A DNA stretch of 64,000 bases from Favolaschia claudopus (lineage: Eukaryota > Basidiomycota > Agaricomycetes > Agaricales > Mycenaceae). Each line of letters starts with the position of its first letter. Position 1 is the stretch's first letter. Below are positions 1 through 10,975 of the stretch, piece by piece. The stretch spans positions 372,001 to 436,000 of the forward strand of contig JAWWNJ010000182.1 in assembly GCA_037176885.1 (NCBI GenBank), in the 5' to 3' direction. The position numbers and the translations under genes are program-made. A model generated the notes under the pieces. The model searched no databases, had not been told where the DNA came from, and worked only from the letters and a program-made list of their open reading frames with translations.

Positions 1-590
1 GCTGGCCGAAGTCATGAGTGAGGCCAAAAAGATCGCGAAACGTTCGACCGCCAACTCGGAGTTCTTTGGCACTTCTGATCGAGGTTACTCGAGCAAGTCA
101 AAGAGCGCCAGCGGCTCTGGACGAGCGTCGAGCGGGCGGTCGATTCTCCCGAATCCGAACGTTGCGATTAAGAAAGAAGAAGAGGACCCTAACAAGGCCC
201 TTCTTGAGACGATTAAGGTGTCGGTCGTCACTATGATGGAGCGGCTGGATAATCAGACCTCCCAATTAAAAGAGATCGACGCCGCGACCAAGAAGAAGAT
301 GGCTGAGTTAGAGTCCTTCTATAAGTCCCTACCGGGCAGAGTCCCAGGCGCCGCTGACTCCCAGTCTTACCCGCGAATGCCTACCGTGCAATTCAAAGGG
401 AACCTGGCGGATCAGGGGTGTCTTTATTGCGACAAGTTTGGGCATTTTAGAGATAAGTGTCTCATCCGGCAAGCCCACATAGGGAGTGGAAAGATGAAGG
501 TCGTAGGGTTCAGAGACTGTTTCCCCGATGGGATACCTATCCCGAAGGACGGGCACAAGTCCAAGAAGCAGCAGGTAGAGGAGTACCGCC
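1..590 (+). CDS. gag: G1 copy 1 gag, 5' segment (partial, interrupted by the KDZ transposon)
   Basis: The reading frame is open from the first bases and encodes the middle and C-terminal part of a Ty3/Gypsy Gag. It has a Ser/Lys-rich stretch, a helical segment and a retroviral zinc knuckle (CLYCDKFGHFRDKC, CX2CX4HX4C, about 416-457) that in this family packages element RNA. The N-terminus lies left of the window. The same sequence recurs at 34386-34975 in copy 2 with few differences. At 590 the frame is cut by the KDZ insertion and resumes in register at 16331. An apparent stop at 665-667 belongs to transposon sequence, not to Gag. In copy 2 the gag start lies roughly 0.6-0.95 kb upstream of the equivalent point, so about that much is missing here. 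Confidence 0.9.
583..590. repeat. Left target-site duplication of the KDZ transposon
   Basis: GTACCGCC immediately before the left end. It matches 16331-16338. The base preceding it differs on the two sides (A against T), which limits the duplication to 8 bp. Confidence 0.92.
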
Positions 591-681
591 GAGCCGAAGC
601 TGTAATATATAGACTAATAGACGTGCCTACAGCCAGTGGAGAAAATTGCCTTCCAGCCTGTGTCTAGAGGGACCCTGGCTA
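591..681 (+). repeat. Left terminal inverted repeat of the KDZ transposon
   Basis: About 91 bp that align, with small gaps and many mismatches, to the reverse complement of 16242-16330. Shared blocks in the same order include AGCCAGT, GAAAA-TTG, GTCT/GTAG and CCCTGGCTA (673-681 here). The outermost 10 bp are poorly conserved. Confidence 0.85.
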
Positions 682-1276
682 CAGACACGTCACGAAGTCT
701 CTTACCTGGCTTTTTCCCAACACCCTCGGCAGCACGGCTGGTGTGATGTATCACCGCCTAATGATACCCGCTGATCCATCCTGTCACTGCCTTATCTGTC
801 TTCTAGATATGACATTAATCACATCTTGACAGAAGGCAGTGCACCTTGATTTACGGACCCTCAATTTTACCAAGTCCAGTGAATCTTCGGTTACACCTTC
901 ATGTAAAAGTTTCGCAAATCTTTATATTCATGTACTTTATATTGTCACATAATGGACTTTTTCTCTTTCAAATATTTCTAGGATTTTTCATAGAGTTCAT
1001 GTCCGGTCATATTGCAAGTATGTATATATAAATAAATTCAAAGACATCGAGCAAAGCAAAACTTGAGATAGTGATTATGAGGGCCCAGTACTCAGTCTTT
1101 GGCACAGTATAGGAATTATTTGTGACGACAGAATTGCAGAGAATTGTACGCGTAGCTAGAGAACGACGGAAGTCCGAGGAGACGACTGAAAAAGTACCAA
1201 GTCCGACTGAAGAAGTAGCAAGTCGAACACCTGTGAAGACCGTCAACGTTTCAATGCGTGAAGGAAGAAGTGTTGA
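682..1276. other. Left subterminal non-coding region of the KDZ transposon
   Basis: No convincing gene. It contains an inverted repeat: CACTGCCTTATCTGTC (785-800) against GACAGAAGGCAGTG (828-841), whose spacer is about 27 nt. The rest is A/T-rich and includes the 3' flank of the minus-strand gene that ends at 1277. It may hold transposase binding sites, but nothing here proves that. Confidence 0.6.
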
Positions 1277-3939
1277 TCAGGTTGTTGCTCCCGTTTCCAC
1301 CGCCGTCAGCCCCGCGATCATCCACTTGACGTCGCGTACAGCCTCGACCCATGTTCTTTTCTCCTCGCTGTCGACCACCTTCACCAACTTCACGCCCCAC
1401 CAATACAACGCAGCCACCACGCTCAGCATCCCATTCACTCCAGGCACTCGCAGCGTCTCCCAATCCTCCTGGGTCTTCCCACCATACTCCTCACGACTGA
1501 ATCGCTCGGGATGTCCGCGGTCGCGCACGCGCCAAGGAGGCTGCAAGGTGGCCCACCACGACCACCAATTCTGCTCGAATTTCACCACGCTGCCAATTGT
1601 TGGACCAGCTCCATTCCGCATTGGCCCACCCCGGAGCCCACGCCCCGCCCCGATCCAGAGAACCACTTGTGTCGGGCGACTCGCTGCACTCAGCGCGAGT
1701 CTACCGGTCGAAGGCTTCTTCACCCAGGCATACGCCCGCTCCAATTCCGCCCACGCGACAAGCAAGTTGTTGAAGCACTCGCCCACGGGAGTCTCTGTAA
1801 CCTCCCCGTACACTGCTGCGAACCAGTCGCCGGCGTCCTCGGGACAAGGAGGCGGCGGCGGGTCTCTGTAGGTACGTTCTTCCTCCTCCTCGGCGGGACC
1901 TTGAGGAGGAGGAGGAGGAGGAGGAGGAGGATCGCCTGGGGTGCCATTTGAGGGCCCACCGCCGCCGGCCGCACCTCCCGCTTCGTCTCCGTCCCTTCGC
2001 TCCAAGGCGCTCGCTAAACACAATTAAGTTAGTCAATGGTTCCACATCGCACTTTTCACTGGATACTCACCTTCTTTCCCTTTCGCCAACGGCTTGGGTT
2101 TTGGTCTCGTGTCCTCCCCCGACTTCTCTCCCCGTTTCACCTTCTTCGCTGCTGCATCCTTGCTTAGCTCGTCCGCCTTGCGCTTCCTCGCCACCCCCTC
2201 CTCTCCAGCCTTCTTTTTCTTCGCGCGGCCGTTGTCGTCCTCCTCGCCATTCACCTGCTTTGCCTTGCGCTTGGACCCACTCCCCTCGCCTTCCTTCTGC
2301 TTCCCTGCCTCTTTTCTCTTCTTGGCCTTCGCGTTCTCCCTCTCCTCCTCATCCTCACCCTCGCCCTTCGCCTTCTCTTTACCTTTCCCCTTCCCCTTCC
2401 GTTTCTGTTTCTGTTTCTCCTTCCTCGACCTCTTCTTCCCCTTTCCCCTGCGAACATCCGCCTCGATCTCACTATCAGCGTCGTCTTCATCCGTTGAAGA
2501 CGCCTCCGACTCGGACGAGCTTTCGTCCGAGTCAGAGTCCGGATTGCCGACATCGACAAAACCGAGGTCTTCGTCGTCGTCAATACGATACTTTGCCCCG
2601 GCTAGTCCGTCGTCTGCGTCGTCTGGGGTAGGGAGAGCTGCCTCCTCGCATTGTTCTTTGGCTGCAGAAGGTCATTATAAACAACATGTACCTTGATCGC
2701 CCCAAAAATCACTTACTATACACGCCCTTTAACCATTCCTTCATAAAGTCCAGCACATCGCGTCCGAATCGCGCCTTCATCCACAGCGGAAACGTACATC
2801 CACCTGCTCCAAGAGATCGTCCATGTGCAACACTATCGTCAAAGAATGTTAGTACGCCCGCGAGAGTCAAATCAAAACAGAAGCGCACGTACGTCAGATT
2901 TCTCAGCTCGCCTTCATGATTTGGGATTGGACCCCCAAACACGGCGAACGACACCAAACCTGTGTGGTCGTAGATTTCGCGTAGTAGGGTCGACATGAAA
3001 GCGCCGAGGTTGTCTATGCATCTATATGCGGCGAGCAAATGCGTCAGCCACAACATCTTTACTCCCAAAATCGAGATTCACTTACCTTTGCCTGTCCTCA
3101 GGCGCTTTCGAGGGTCCCTCCTTCAGCCGTTTCAAGTAGTCGTCCTTCGCTTGAGTCGCCTCTTCCTTTGCTCGCTGCCGAATCGCATCTTGTTCAGTCG
3201 CCGGTAATTCAAAGAAGAGTTCCCGTGCCACGGTCGCACGGAAATTTGCGTCTATCCCCTTCTTCGTTCGCAAACTCGATCCGTCCTCGTCGACTCCAGT
3301 CGCGTTCCAGCGGGCGCGCACGACCGGCTCGATTACAGTGTCGTATGACTCGTGCATGAATTGTTGATACGCCTGTCGCGCTTTCGTAGGAGGTGAGGTT
3401 CCAGTCAGTTTACAGAGGAGTCGAGCCCATGGATCTTTCTTGGGATCGCGAGCTAGCGGTCGGCGAAGACGTCGGGCACGGTATTTGAGCCAGCGGCCGA
3501 TTCTCTGGAGGTAGAAGAGACGAAGTGAGCATGCGGCGATAAATCGGGAGAAGCAAGATTAAAGTCACGGGATGGCGCCCACAATCGTCAACAGTCTGAG
3601 TGAACCACCTACCGCATTCAACGTCTCTTTCCGCAAGCGCTCCTGCTCGGCCTCCTCGTCATCCAACTCTTCTGCCTCAGGAATCGCAAAGCGGTCGTAC
3701 TCCGGCAACGGAAGTTCTGGTTCTTCATCGTCTTGCAAGCGCCAGGAGATACGAGCGTGGAATTCATTGCAGACCTCTCGAACGTAGTCTCGCTCGAAGC
3801 GCCAGCCACGCTCCAGAGCGTCGGTGTATCCAGGTATGTGCGGCCGTAAAATTGTGTCGCGGGCTCCTTCAGCCCAAAGCTTTAGATTCTTGCGGTCTTT
3901 TTTCGCTATCCGCTTCCAAGATCTTGTTTTTTTCGCCAT
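1277..3939 (-). CDS. KDZ-transposon cargo protein, 772 aa, unknown function
   Basis: Six exons by my splice model (3939-3613, 3504-3086, 3021-2893, 2832-2717, 2661-2071, 2013-1277) join into one 772-codon frame with GT-AG introns of about 57-108 bp. The N-terminal 280 residues are basic and helical. A central region (about 330-530) alternates acidic/Ser runs with long Lys/Arg-rich stretches, like a disordered nuclear protein. It is followed by a Pro run. The last 200 residues form a Trp-rich domain (WAELERAY, WWSWWATLQPPW, ALYWWGV) that looks like a recurring uncharacterised agaricomycete domain. No catalytic motif is visible. It is transcribed away from the next gene, sharing the 405-bp gap at 3940-4344. 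Plus-strand Ser/Pro-rich open frames over exon 5 are shadows of its Lys/Glu codons. A nuclear role is inferred only from composition. Confidence 0.75.
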
Positions 3940-4344
3940 GATATCTATGTTATATGTCAGCTAATTCCTTGAACGAATGCAGGCATAATAAAAATCGCCT
4001 TTTACCTTTCTATTTTCTGTCGCCTGCAAATTTGTCTTTGGTGAGTACGCGTATTAAATATTTAAACGATGGGGCGCTCACCTGGTAGAGGATAGTCTGA
4101 AATCACGTCTCGTCGGCGTACCCAGCAGCAATTTTTTGTGGCGGCGTTTGCGTCTGAGAGAAGATATTGGTGTTGTAGTTACCAAGTCCGAGTCCGCGTC
4201 ACATCGCAGCTCGGTCAAGTCACAAACGAGCTCCAGCGAACCGCCTGGCAATCTAGATGCCGCGAACCGACTCAGTATAAAGTCCTTATTCGCATCTGAT
4301 TGCCAGTTACCTGTCTTTCCTTCCAACATCTCCTTCGTCCGAAA
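3940..4344. promoter_or_regulatory. Divergent intergenic region, probable bidirectional promoter
   Basis: The gap lies between the minus-strand gene starting at 3939 and the plus-strand gene at about 4345/4499. It is A/T-richer near 3970-4060. No TATA box stands out. Its role as a promoter is inferred from gene orientation. Confidence 0.4.
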
Positions 4345-4498
4345 ATGAGCTTCCCGTCTCCCTATGCCGCCATCCCCCAGCTTTGGCCTGTCCCCCCCGT
4401 CGCTTTGCCTTCGGCGCAGCCCGTCGTCGGTACGTTTTTCGTTTATCATCTACCTCGATCCTTGATCGCTCATCGTCCTTTCTGTTTAGTTGTCGTTT

Positions 4499-4973
4499 AT
4501 GGCCACCCTGCCGCTCCCGCCGCTCCCGCCCCCCAAGGTGAAGGAACCCAAGGAAGCGACGCCTTCCGCCTCCAAGGAAGCGGTCCCCCCTGCCCCCAAG
4601 GACAAGACTGCGGGTTTTCCCGCCGCGCTCATTGAGTTGCTGCGCTCGGACGGGCCGTTTCTCGCCAACGAAGTCTTTTCTGTGGCCCCCACCAGCCCCC
4701 TGCAAGCCATCCCTGAGGATCCGCCGGCCAAGGAGTGGTACGCCGTCTTCCGCGGTCGTTTCGTTGGCGTTTTCAATCAGTAGTATGTGGTGTTTTACTC
4801 TCTCGCTCCTCGTCTTGTCAACTAACCACAATTTTTTATAATTTCACAGTTCCTTGGCTGATTTCGCCGTCGCCGGTGTCGGGCAAGGCGCTCGCAAGAT
4901 GTACGACACGCAGGGCGAGGCTCTCGCCGCATTCAACGACACTCTGACCTGGGGCGGTGTTATTGTTGTCTAG
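4499..4973 (+). CDS. Small protein with one RNase H1 N-terminal (hybrid-binding) domain
   Basis: Two exons (4499-4782, 4850-4973) give 135 aa. The Pro/Lys/Ala-rich N-terminus leads into a C-terminal Cauli_VI/RNase H1 N-terminal-type domain. This has the typical WYAVFRGRFVGVF strand pair, then a conserved Tyr and the KMYDTQGEALAAF segment. In RNase H1 this small fold binds RNA:DNA hybrids; no RNase H catalytic domain follows. The intron sits inside the domain and the frame closes cleanly. The start is uncertain. An upstream in-frame-looking ATG at 4345 is followed by a possible intron (4433-4490), but splicing at its best donor leaves the wrong frame, so I chose the ATG at 4499. A larger relative with two such domains lies downstream at 6066-7429, which suggests duplication within the transposon. 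Confidence 0.72.
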
Positions 4974-6065
4974 ATTCGTTGTCGTTGTCCGTAGCTGTCG
5001 CCGCCTTTTGTTTGATTCAAAAATACATGTCCCTCTTTGTCCAACCCCGCCCCCATCCCAAAGAAAACGGTTAAATCCTCAACAGAAACACGCCATCGAT
5101 CTCATATCATGAACCAAATCTCTCAATCAAGACCCGACCCTCTGTGGAAGGAAATCTAGACCTCAATCAGAAATTGCTGTCCACAGCCCCACCACATGGT
5201 CCTTTAATTCCATGGAACGGTCAATATCAATCAGAAATCTGGAAGCTCCGCACGCCACTTTCACCATTGGCGCGCTATTCTACTGGCTCATCTTCTCATT
5301 TTGGGTGCGCAAATCTCAGGACCTGGTATTGTTCATAGACGCTAACGCTCCCCCTCTCCTCCAGTTTGCGAATTGTGTTCCTTTAGCCATCCCATTTACC
5401 CGCCCGTTTGATTAGCGGACCGCTGATCTCCTTGCGCCCTAGGATTACCCCAACGAACTGACCCCGAAAATTCGGGATTGTCCGACATTCAGATTGCCCT
5501 GAAACACACATGAATTCCATCAGATATTCCATGATTTCCGGACCGGGGGAGTCGCCAAGGATTCGCGCCCCAAATTCTCTCCCGCAAGTTTCCGCACACC
5601 TCAATCCGTATGTCGAAAATCTAATTTTTCGTGTGTTTCCGTATATGCTAACACCCTCTTGCACCAGGTTGAGAGGAATAACTTTTTGTACCTTACCTCG
5701 CTCTATTTGTTGTCCGGCAATCTCCCCTTCGCGACCACGACTCAATAACGCCAACGAACTGACGCAGCACAACCGTCGCCTATCACTATCACAATCTCAT
5801 CATCTTTCACTTCCCAAATCGGCACTTTCAGGTTACGAACTGACCCGCGCCTTCTTGCGAACCACCTCCCCCCCCCGGCTGAGCTGCCCAACAATGCAGA
5901 GATCCCTCGCTCGGCCTCACACGGGGGTCATCTCCCCCCGCTTCTTTGAACCTCGTGTTTGCAAGCACGACGCCGTCCAATCGGCCGTTTTCCTCAATCA
6001 CTTTCTGGAAAAACACCCGTCCTTTTTACCGAACGCAAATCCACCCTTGTTTCTTCGTGCCCATC
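4974..6065. other. Intergenic region inside the KDZ transposon
   Basis: 1.1 kb between two plus-strand genes. Open frames here (for example 5510-6109 +, 5383-5772 -) have no recognisable domain or splice logic. I see no repeat or RNA gene. It presumably holds the 3' flank of the upstream gene and the promoter of the next. Confidence 0.5.
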
Positions 6066-7429
6066 ATGCCCCCCGCCAAATCCTCTTCCCAGCGTCGTGC
6101 TCTCGATGACCTCGACCGTCTTGCCGAGGCCTTTCAGCCGCCCCCGCCGCGTTTTCAGCGTTCCCAGCCCCCGCCTTCTGCAGAGCCGAGGGCCTCCCCT
6201 GCTGCGAGCGCCCGAGCGCTCTACTCTCTTTTCGAAGATCTCGACGAGGAGGACTGCGCTGCACTTATCAACGATATGGGACTTACCGGTTTAGCGGCAG
6301 AACTACTCCCCGTTCTGGAGCGCGTCACCGCCGCCGCGCAGCGCTTACCCTCCGATGGCACCTCCACGCCTGTTCGCCCTGCTGCTCCCCCTCCCCCTCC
6401 TCCCCCTTCTACCTCGCACGCCGACGACGACAACGATCCTGACATGATCATCGCCCGTATGATTGTCATGGGCTGCGTTCACCGCGCTGCTGCACGGCTT
6501 GCTCCGACTGCCTCCGCGCCTGCGCCTGCCGCCGCTCCTGCTCCGACTGCCTCCGTGCATGTGTCTGCCGCCGCTCCCGCTCCGACTGCCTCCGTGCATG
6601 TGTCTGCCGCCGCTCCTGTTGCCGCCACCGCCGCCGACGACCTTGCTAGTGGCATGGAAGCTTTGGATTTGTACGACATTTCCGGTAAATATCTTCGTGT
6701 TCTTTTTGTCTTATTACATTGTCGCTAATTATCTATCTCTTAGATCTAGACAGCGAAAGCTCCCTTAGTTCCACCGAGGCTCCTCCCTCCTCGCCCCCCG
6801 TTTCTCCTCCCCGCCGTGCCGGGCCCTCCGCTAGTGTCTCAGCCCCTCCCACCCCTCAACGTCGCGGTCCTGTGGGTGGCTACAGGGTTGAGGCTGACGA
6901 TTTCGAGGCCGCGGCGGTCACCTGGCTCGAGGCCGGCGCTCTCGCTCAAGATCAAGGCGGTGTCGCGTACGGCGTCGGTGGTCGGAAGCGCGGGACCCGC
7001 AAAGGTCCTTGGCCCGCGCATGTCGTCTTTCGAGGCAACAACGTTGGGGTTTTCAGCGATTACGGGGCTGTTTCGCGCAGCGTCAAGCAATACAGCGGCG
7101 CCATCACCAAGGGATATCCCTCCCTGGCCGCCGCTCAGGCCGCCTTCGACTACGCCACTGCGAGAGGTTTGGTTGGCGACACGGATCAGTCGTCCATCCC
7201 CCCACCCAGCGACGACGACAACCCTCTCTCTGTCGGTGCGCCCGACCGCTGGTATGTGGTTTGTCGTGGGATTCGCCCCGGGGTGTATCGCTCGTACCTT
7301 GAATGCAGTCTCAATGTCACTGGCGTTTCCCGGGCTTTGTTCGCTTCCTTCGGGAAGAAGGCGCATGCTCGCGCTGCCTTTGCTCACGTCGAAAAAATAG
7401 GCAAGACCCGCGTCCTCTCTCGTTCGTAG
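6066..7429 (+). CDS. Protein with two RNase H1 N-terminal (hybrid-binding) domains, 434 aa
   Basis: Two exons (6066-6684 and 6744-7429) joined by a GT-AG intron give 434 aa. Residues 1-200 are low complexity: Pro/Ala-rich, with three tandem imperfect repeats built on APAPTAS near 6500-6610. A short acidic Ser stretch follows. Two Cauli_VI/RNase H1 N-terminal-type modules end the protein: one around WPAHVVFRGNNVGVFSDY and one around WYVVCRGIRPGVYRSY. Each has the aromatic-x-x-x-x-G-x-x-x-G-(V/I)-(F/Y) core and an Ala-rich helix. Related modules bind RNA:DNA hybrids in RNase H1 and occur in caulimovirus protein P6. No nuclease domain is present. The likely role is nucleic-acid binding, but its part in transposition is unknown. 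It lies in the same orientation as its smaller relative at 4499-4973. Confidence 0.82.
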
Positions 7430-8244
7430 TGTACCGTCGCCGTTGGTTGATATGTCTTTCAATGTTTTTTGCCAATAATGAATACGTTTTGCGATGCCCC
7501 CCTCTCTTAAACTTTGTGAAATGAGAAAAGAATCAAGTAAGGAACATGTATTGCATATTCTTGAGCGCGTTCTGCGTGTTCAATCAACTTGAGGTCAACG
7601 CGGCGGGCGAGAAACCGCAAGAAACTCGACTAATTAGTTGCTAATTGGTCCAAAATTGGTCCTAATTAGCCCGTTCGTCACAGTGTGACTGGCGTCACGG
7701 ACTCAACATCTTCGACGACCTTTCCCTCCCATCCCATTCAATGACAGTCTCAACTTGTGCGCTGGTATCCTGTGAGTGTAGGCTTTCCACTCGTATCGAA
7801 ATCATCCGCCAATTCCTGCTCTGTAGAACGATGTTTCTATTCGGTGACGAACTGCCTTCATCACAGCAATTTACCGGTAACAAGATAATAATACTGGTCG
7901 TCTCTTCCGTTCCACCTCCACACCTTTACTCAAAATCCCACAAATCTGTGATCGAGTCTCTCTGGTTGCTCCCTCCTCTCTGCTCAACACTGCATCGCCA
8001 TCGTTGGTCCACCCCTCGACGGCTAACCTCCCTCATCGCTACTGGCAGTGACTCGTCGCCCCATCATATACCGGTCACTTCTCTCACAACAATTTCTACT
8101 TTGTCTTGAAAAATTAGTACAACGTGAGTATCTATCTACTGTCTACCTCTTCCTCTGCAAACACTTGGGACAGTACGAATCCATTCCACTTCTAAATGGA
8201 GTGCTAATGAGCACCGCCACGCTCATCGTTTGTTCTTGACCTTC
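7430..8244. other. Intergenic region inside the KDZ transposon
   Basis: About 0.8 kb. A plus frame at 7741-8109 and a minus frame at 7695-7883 lack any recognisable feature. A short imperfect palindromic run of TTAGTTGCTAATTGG type occurs near 7630-7670. Nothing else can be supported. Confidence 0.45.
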
Positions 8245-8886
8245 ATGGGGCGAAAAGCGAAGTATACTCAAGACGAACTATCGGGACGGAGGGCGCAGTC
8301 GGCATGGGAATACAGACAACGGTGAGTGCTTTCCATATCTTGGTTAGCTTAAATTCTCAGTCTCGTAGCAATAGAGCCAAGGTCAACGAAAAGGCGCGAC
8401 TCCGAATGCAAGCGTCAGTATCACATTTACAGGTTTGAATGTTACGCTAACAACTATTTCAGGACCAGGGCCAAGGTTCGTGCGGCTGGGCCCGTCATTC
8501 GACTAGGTTATGCGGTGCGGGCAGCGCAACATCGCCGCGATTACCTTGAGTGCGCGACAATCACTTTGCCTCCTTCTTTATGCTGATTAACTCTGCTCAG
8601 GCGTCGAAGACGAGGCTTATCGAACAACGACAAGTCTGCTATCACGCAGCTCTCATCGTGCATCATGCGAAGAGTGGGGCAGGACAACACCCCTTCAGAC
8701 CTCAATACTCAAATGCGATCTCTCTGCCACGACACGTCCAGTCGCCAAAGCGACCTGTCCGATGATGACCACGACGTGAACGATGAGACGGAGCAGTACC
8801 ATTCTCGAGGCACGGGGGTGGGTCAGCGAAATGTGTTCGCTGGTATCGAGTTATGCACTAAAGCGGACAAGCGATGGTGGCGTTGA
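8245..8886 (+). CDS. Small basic protein, 164 aa, unknown function
   Basis: Four exons (8245-8321, 8369-8413, 8463-8549, 8601-8886) with GT-AG introns of 47-51 bp join in frame to 164 aa. The first half is very basic and helical: an N-terminal GRKAKYTQDEL-type start, then NRAKVNEKARLRM and repeated Arg/Lys/Ala patterns ending in ERRRRGLS. The second half is Ser/Asp-rich and ends in KRWWR. Single-frame reading misses it because the exons are very short. The basic N-terminus suggests nucleic-acid binding, but no family is recognised. It lies between a hybrid-binding protein and the convergent dioxygenase gene. Confidence 0.6.
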
Positions 8887-9092
8887 CGACGATTTCTGCT
8901 GGATGTTATGCTGTGAACCTGCTTTGATTTTTAGTACTTGGACATGCTGTCGCTTCCTCTCCATTTGTATTCCGTCGTCCCCCAATGCACCGATCTTGTT
9001 TGTATTTCCTCAGTTTTAATCCATCCGTGTTCGAGAGAGAGAATGAAAAAATTTAATTGTTTCTCGGCGTACAAGCATAAACATTTTGATAA

Positions 9093-10684
9093 CTACTGAG
9101 TAGCGCTGGGGGGGTTGACACCGGGATAAGGAAAAGAAATATGACCGTTCTTGAACTCCCCAACATGGGGGAAAGAGTCGATGATGATCTCATGGGCGAG
9201 GTCGCGGCGACGCTCGCGCCCAGCGTGCTCGTTCACGGTCGCCTTGGCGGCGAAGTCCATGTCGAGGCGGCGTCCGTTATCCAGGAAGCGACGCACTCCC
9301 GCTCCCGCCCACTGCAACAACGAGAAACGGGTCTCATTTGTGTCAACTTTGACGAAGGAGTAGTGCACCAGGCCGGCGGGGAGGAGGATGTGACTTCCAG
9401 GGGGGAATTGAACGACGAGGCCGAGCTCCCAAAAGATGACGTGCCCGCCGTGGAAGGATCTGTACTTGCCAAGGGCGGTGAGGAGGTTCCATCCGGCGGG
9501 CTCCAAGTCACGGAGCTCGCCGCGATGGTCGCGAACGTTGTGATGAGGTCCGCCGAGCTCCATTGTGGCGGCGGAGAATACGCTTGCCTCGTTGGGGTAG
9601 AAGGTATTGGGATTGTGGTCGAACATCTCTTCCTTGTCCTCGCGCAAGGTGTCGTACGCGGTGGGGCAGAAGTGTTTGAAGATGCCTGGGACAGCGATCA
9701 AAAACCCGATAAAGCCGAGAGAAACGCGTGACGTACCATTTGCGAAACCAATCAAGCTACACATGGCCAACGTCGAGAACAGCGCGACGAAGGCGAGCGT
9801 GTCCGCCCAATGACCGGGCTGCGGCGCACGATTCTATGTTCTCAATCAGCAACACGCATCTGGGGCCAGCTCGACGAAGTTTGACTTACACGCAACTCCG
9901 GGCGATTAAAATCGTCGCCAACCCCACCGGACAACACAATGGTCTCTGGCGCTGCATCTGGATGTCGAACCTTGTAGGCGTCCCTCTCCCTCTCACAGTC
10001 TCGGTAGATTGGATCCAACACGTCGCGTTGGTACTCTCCGTTGTGGGTCCGACTAGCAAGCATCAAGACGAGACGTCTCTTTGAAAACACGGCGCGCGGT
10101 TGCCTGAAAATCGTCAGTCCTAGATCTCGTACGTATAAATGCGCCTACCCTCCGCGCCATGGGATTAAACGAAAACGAAAGCGCGAATTTGGGCCTACCA
10201 CCTCATCGTACGCGTAATCACGGTCTTCAATCAGACCGAGGTCGAACGTCCCGCCCGCCTGCACATGAATTTCCGCGTGGGGGTTAACGTGCCGCACGGC
10301 ATGGTTGTCGCGCACAGTCATGGCGGCGGCCCAGAGTTTGCAGAATCGCTGAGAACGTTCTGCGGCGAGTCGCGCTCTTCTTGCCTTGCGATTCTCAGGT
10401 GGAAGACAGCGAGAGAGGCGGCTCTCGGTTTGAGTAGACGCGTTTGCATAGCCGGGGGGAGGTGGAGGCGGGAGCTCTTCCGGCAAAGGATCTCCGGGAT
10501 AAGGGAGGGACGGGTCGTTGATGGAAAGCGCTTCAGAGAGGCGAGCTTGAAGATCGAAGTCGATGTGTGGCTCGAGCTGCTCCGACATCGTGAGGCCCAT
10601 GGTGTCGTAGTCGCCAAGACGCCGGCCAGGGACGGGCGCACGGCGGGGAGGAGGGACTCTGGAGGGGTTGATGATGCGGCGCAT
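9093..10684 (-). CDS. TET/JBP-like 2-oxoglutarate/Fe(II) dioxygenase, KDZ-associated, 479 aa
   Basis: Four exons (10684-10149, 10103-9890, 9833-9737, 9685-9093) join in frame. Residues 1-180 are Pro/Arg-rich and probably disordered. The rest resembles the fungal TET/JBP domain of KDZ transposons: LSGGVGDDFNRPEL, then IGFAN, a helical segment, and a double-stranded beta-helix core with TALGKY, GGHVIFWELGLVVQFPPG and LLPAGLVHYSF. The His in LVHYS fits the distal iron ligand, and the Arg in NETRFSLLQ fits the 2-oxoglutarate ligand. The first HxD iron motif is not evident: the equivalent stretch reads DHRGELRD. TET/JBP enzymes oxidise 5-methylcytosine or thymine. If the HxD is truly lost, this protein may be inactive or only bind DNA. 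It is on the minus strand, convergent with the small basic gene. Most similar fungal genes are annotated only as hypothetical. Confidence 0.8.
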
Positions 10685-10975
10685 TATTGGAGGGTGAAAG
10701 CGTGCGTGTGGGACGGATGGGGGAAACAGTCAGGAAAAGTCGGTCAGAAAGCACAGAGTCGGAAAGGTGGGGCAGTTTTTTCTTGCCTGGCATTGCTTTT
10801 AACCCTTTGGAGGCAGGAAGGCTGGCGGGGTTAACCTAGCGAATGATCGTTGTGATAATGGTATGCATGCGATCAGCTCAGACCATTTCGGTGACGAACC
10901 GACCCGAGCTCAGCTCGACTCGTTTGATCCCAATACTTATAAGAACCCAAACGCGTGGACTTCACTCTACTCAAC
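10685..10975. promoter_or_regulatory. Divergent intergenic region between dioxygenase and acidic-protein genes
   Basis: 291 bp shared by the minus-strand dioxygenase and the plus-strand gene at 10976. A TATA-like ACTTATAAGAACC at about 10935-10947 sits some 35 bp before the plus ATG. A bidirectional promoter is inferred. Confidence 0.45.

Noticed and set aside
665..667. Stop codon apparently ending gag
   Set aside because: It lies in transposon sequence after the 590 junction; gag continues at 16331.
1948..2696. Long plus-strand Ser/Pro/Phe-rich open frames
   Set aside because: They are antisense shadows of the Lys/Glu/Asp-rich fifth exon of the minus-strand cargo gene; the minus frame has splice sites at both ends and joins its neighbours in phase.
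5510..6109. 199-aa plus-strand open frame upstream of the two-domain hybrid-binding gene
   Set aside because: No domain, and it overlaps the supported start at 6066 in another frame; likely promoter sequence.
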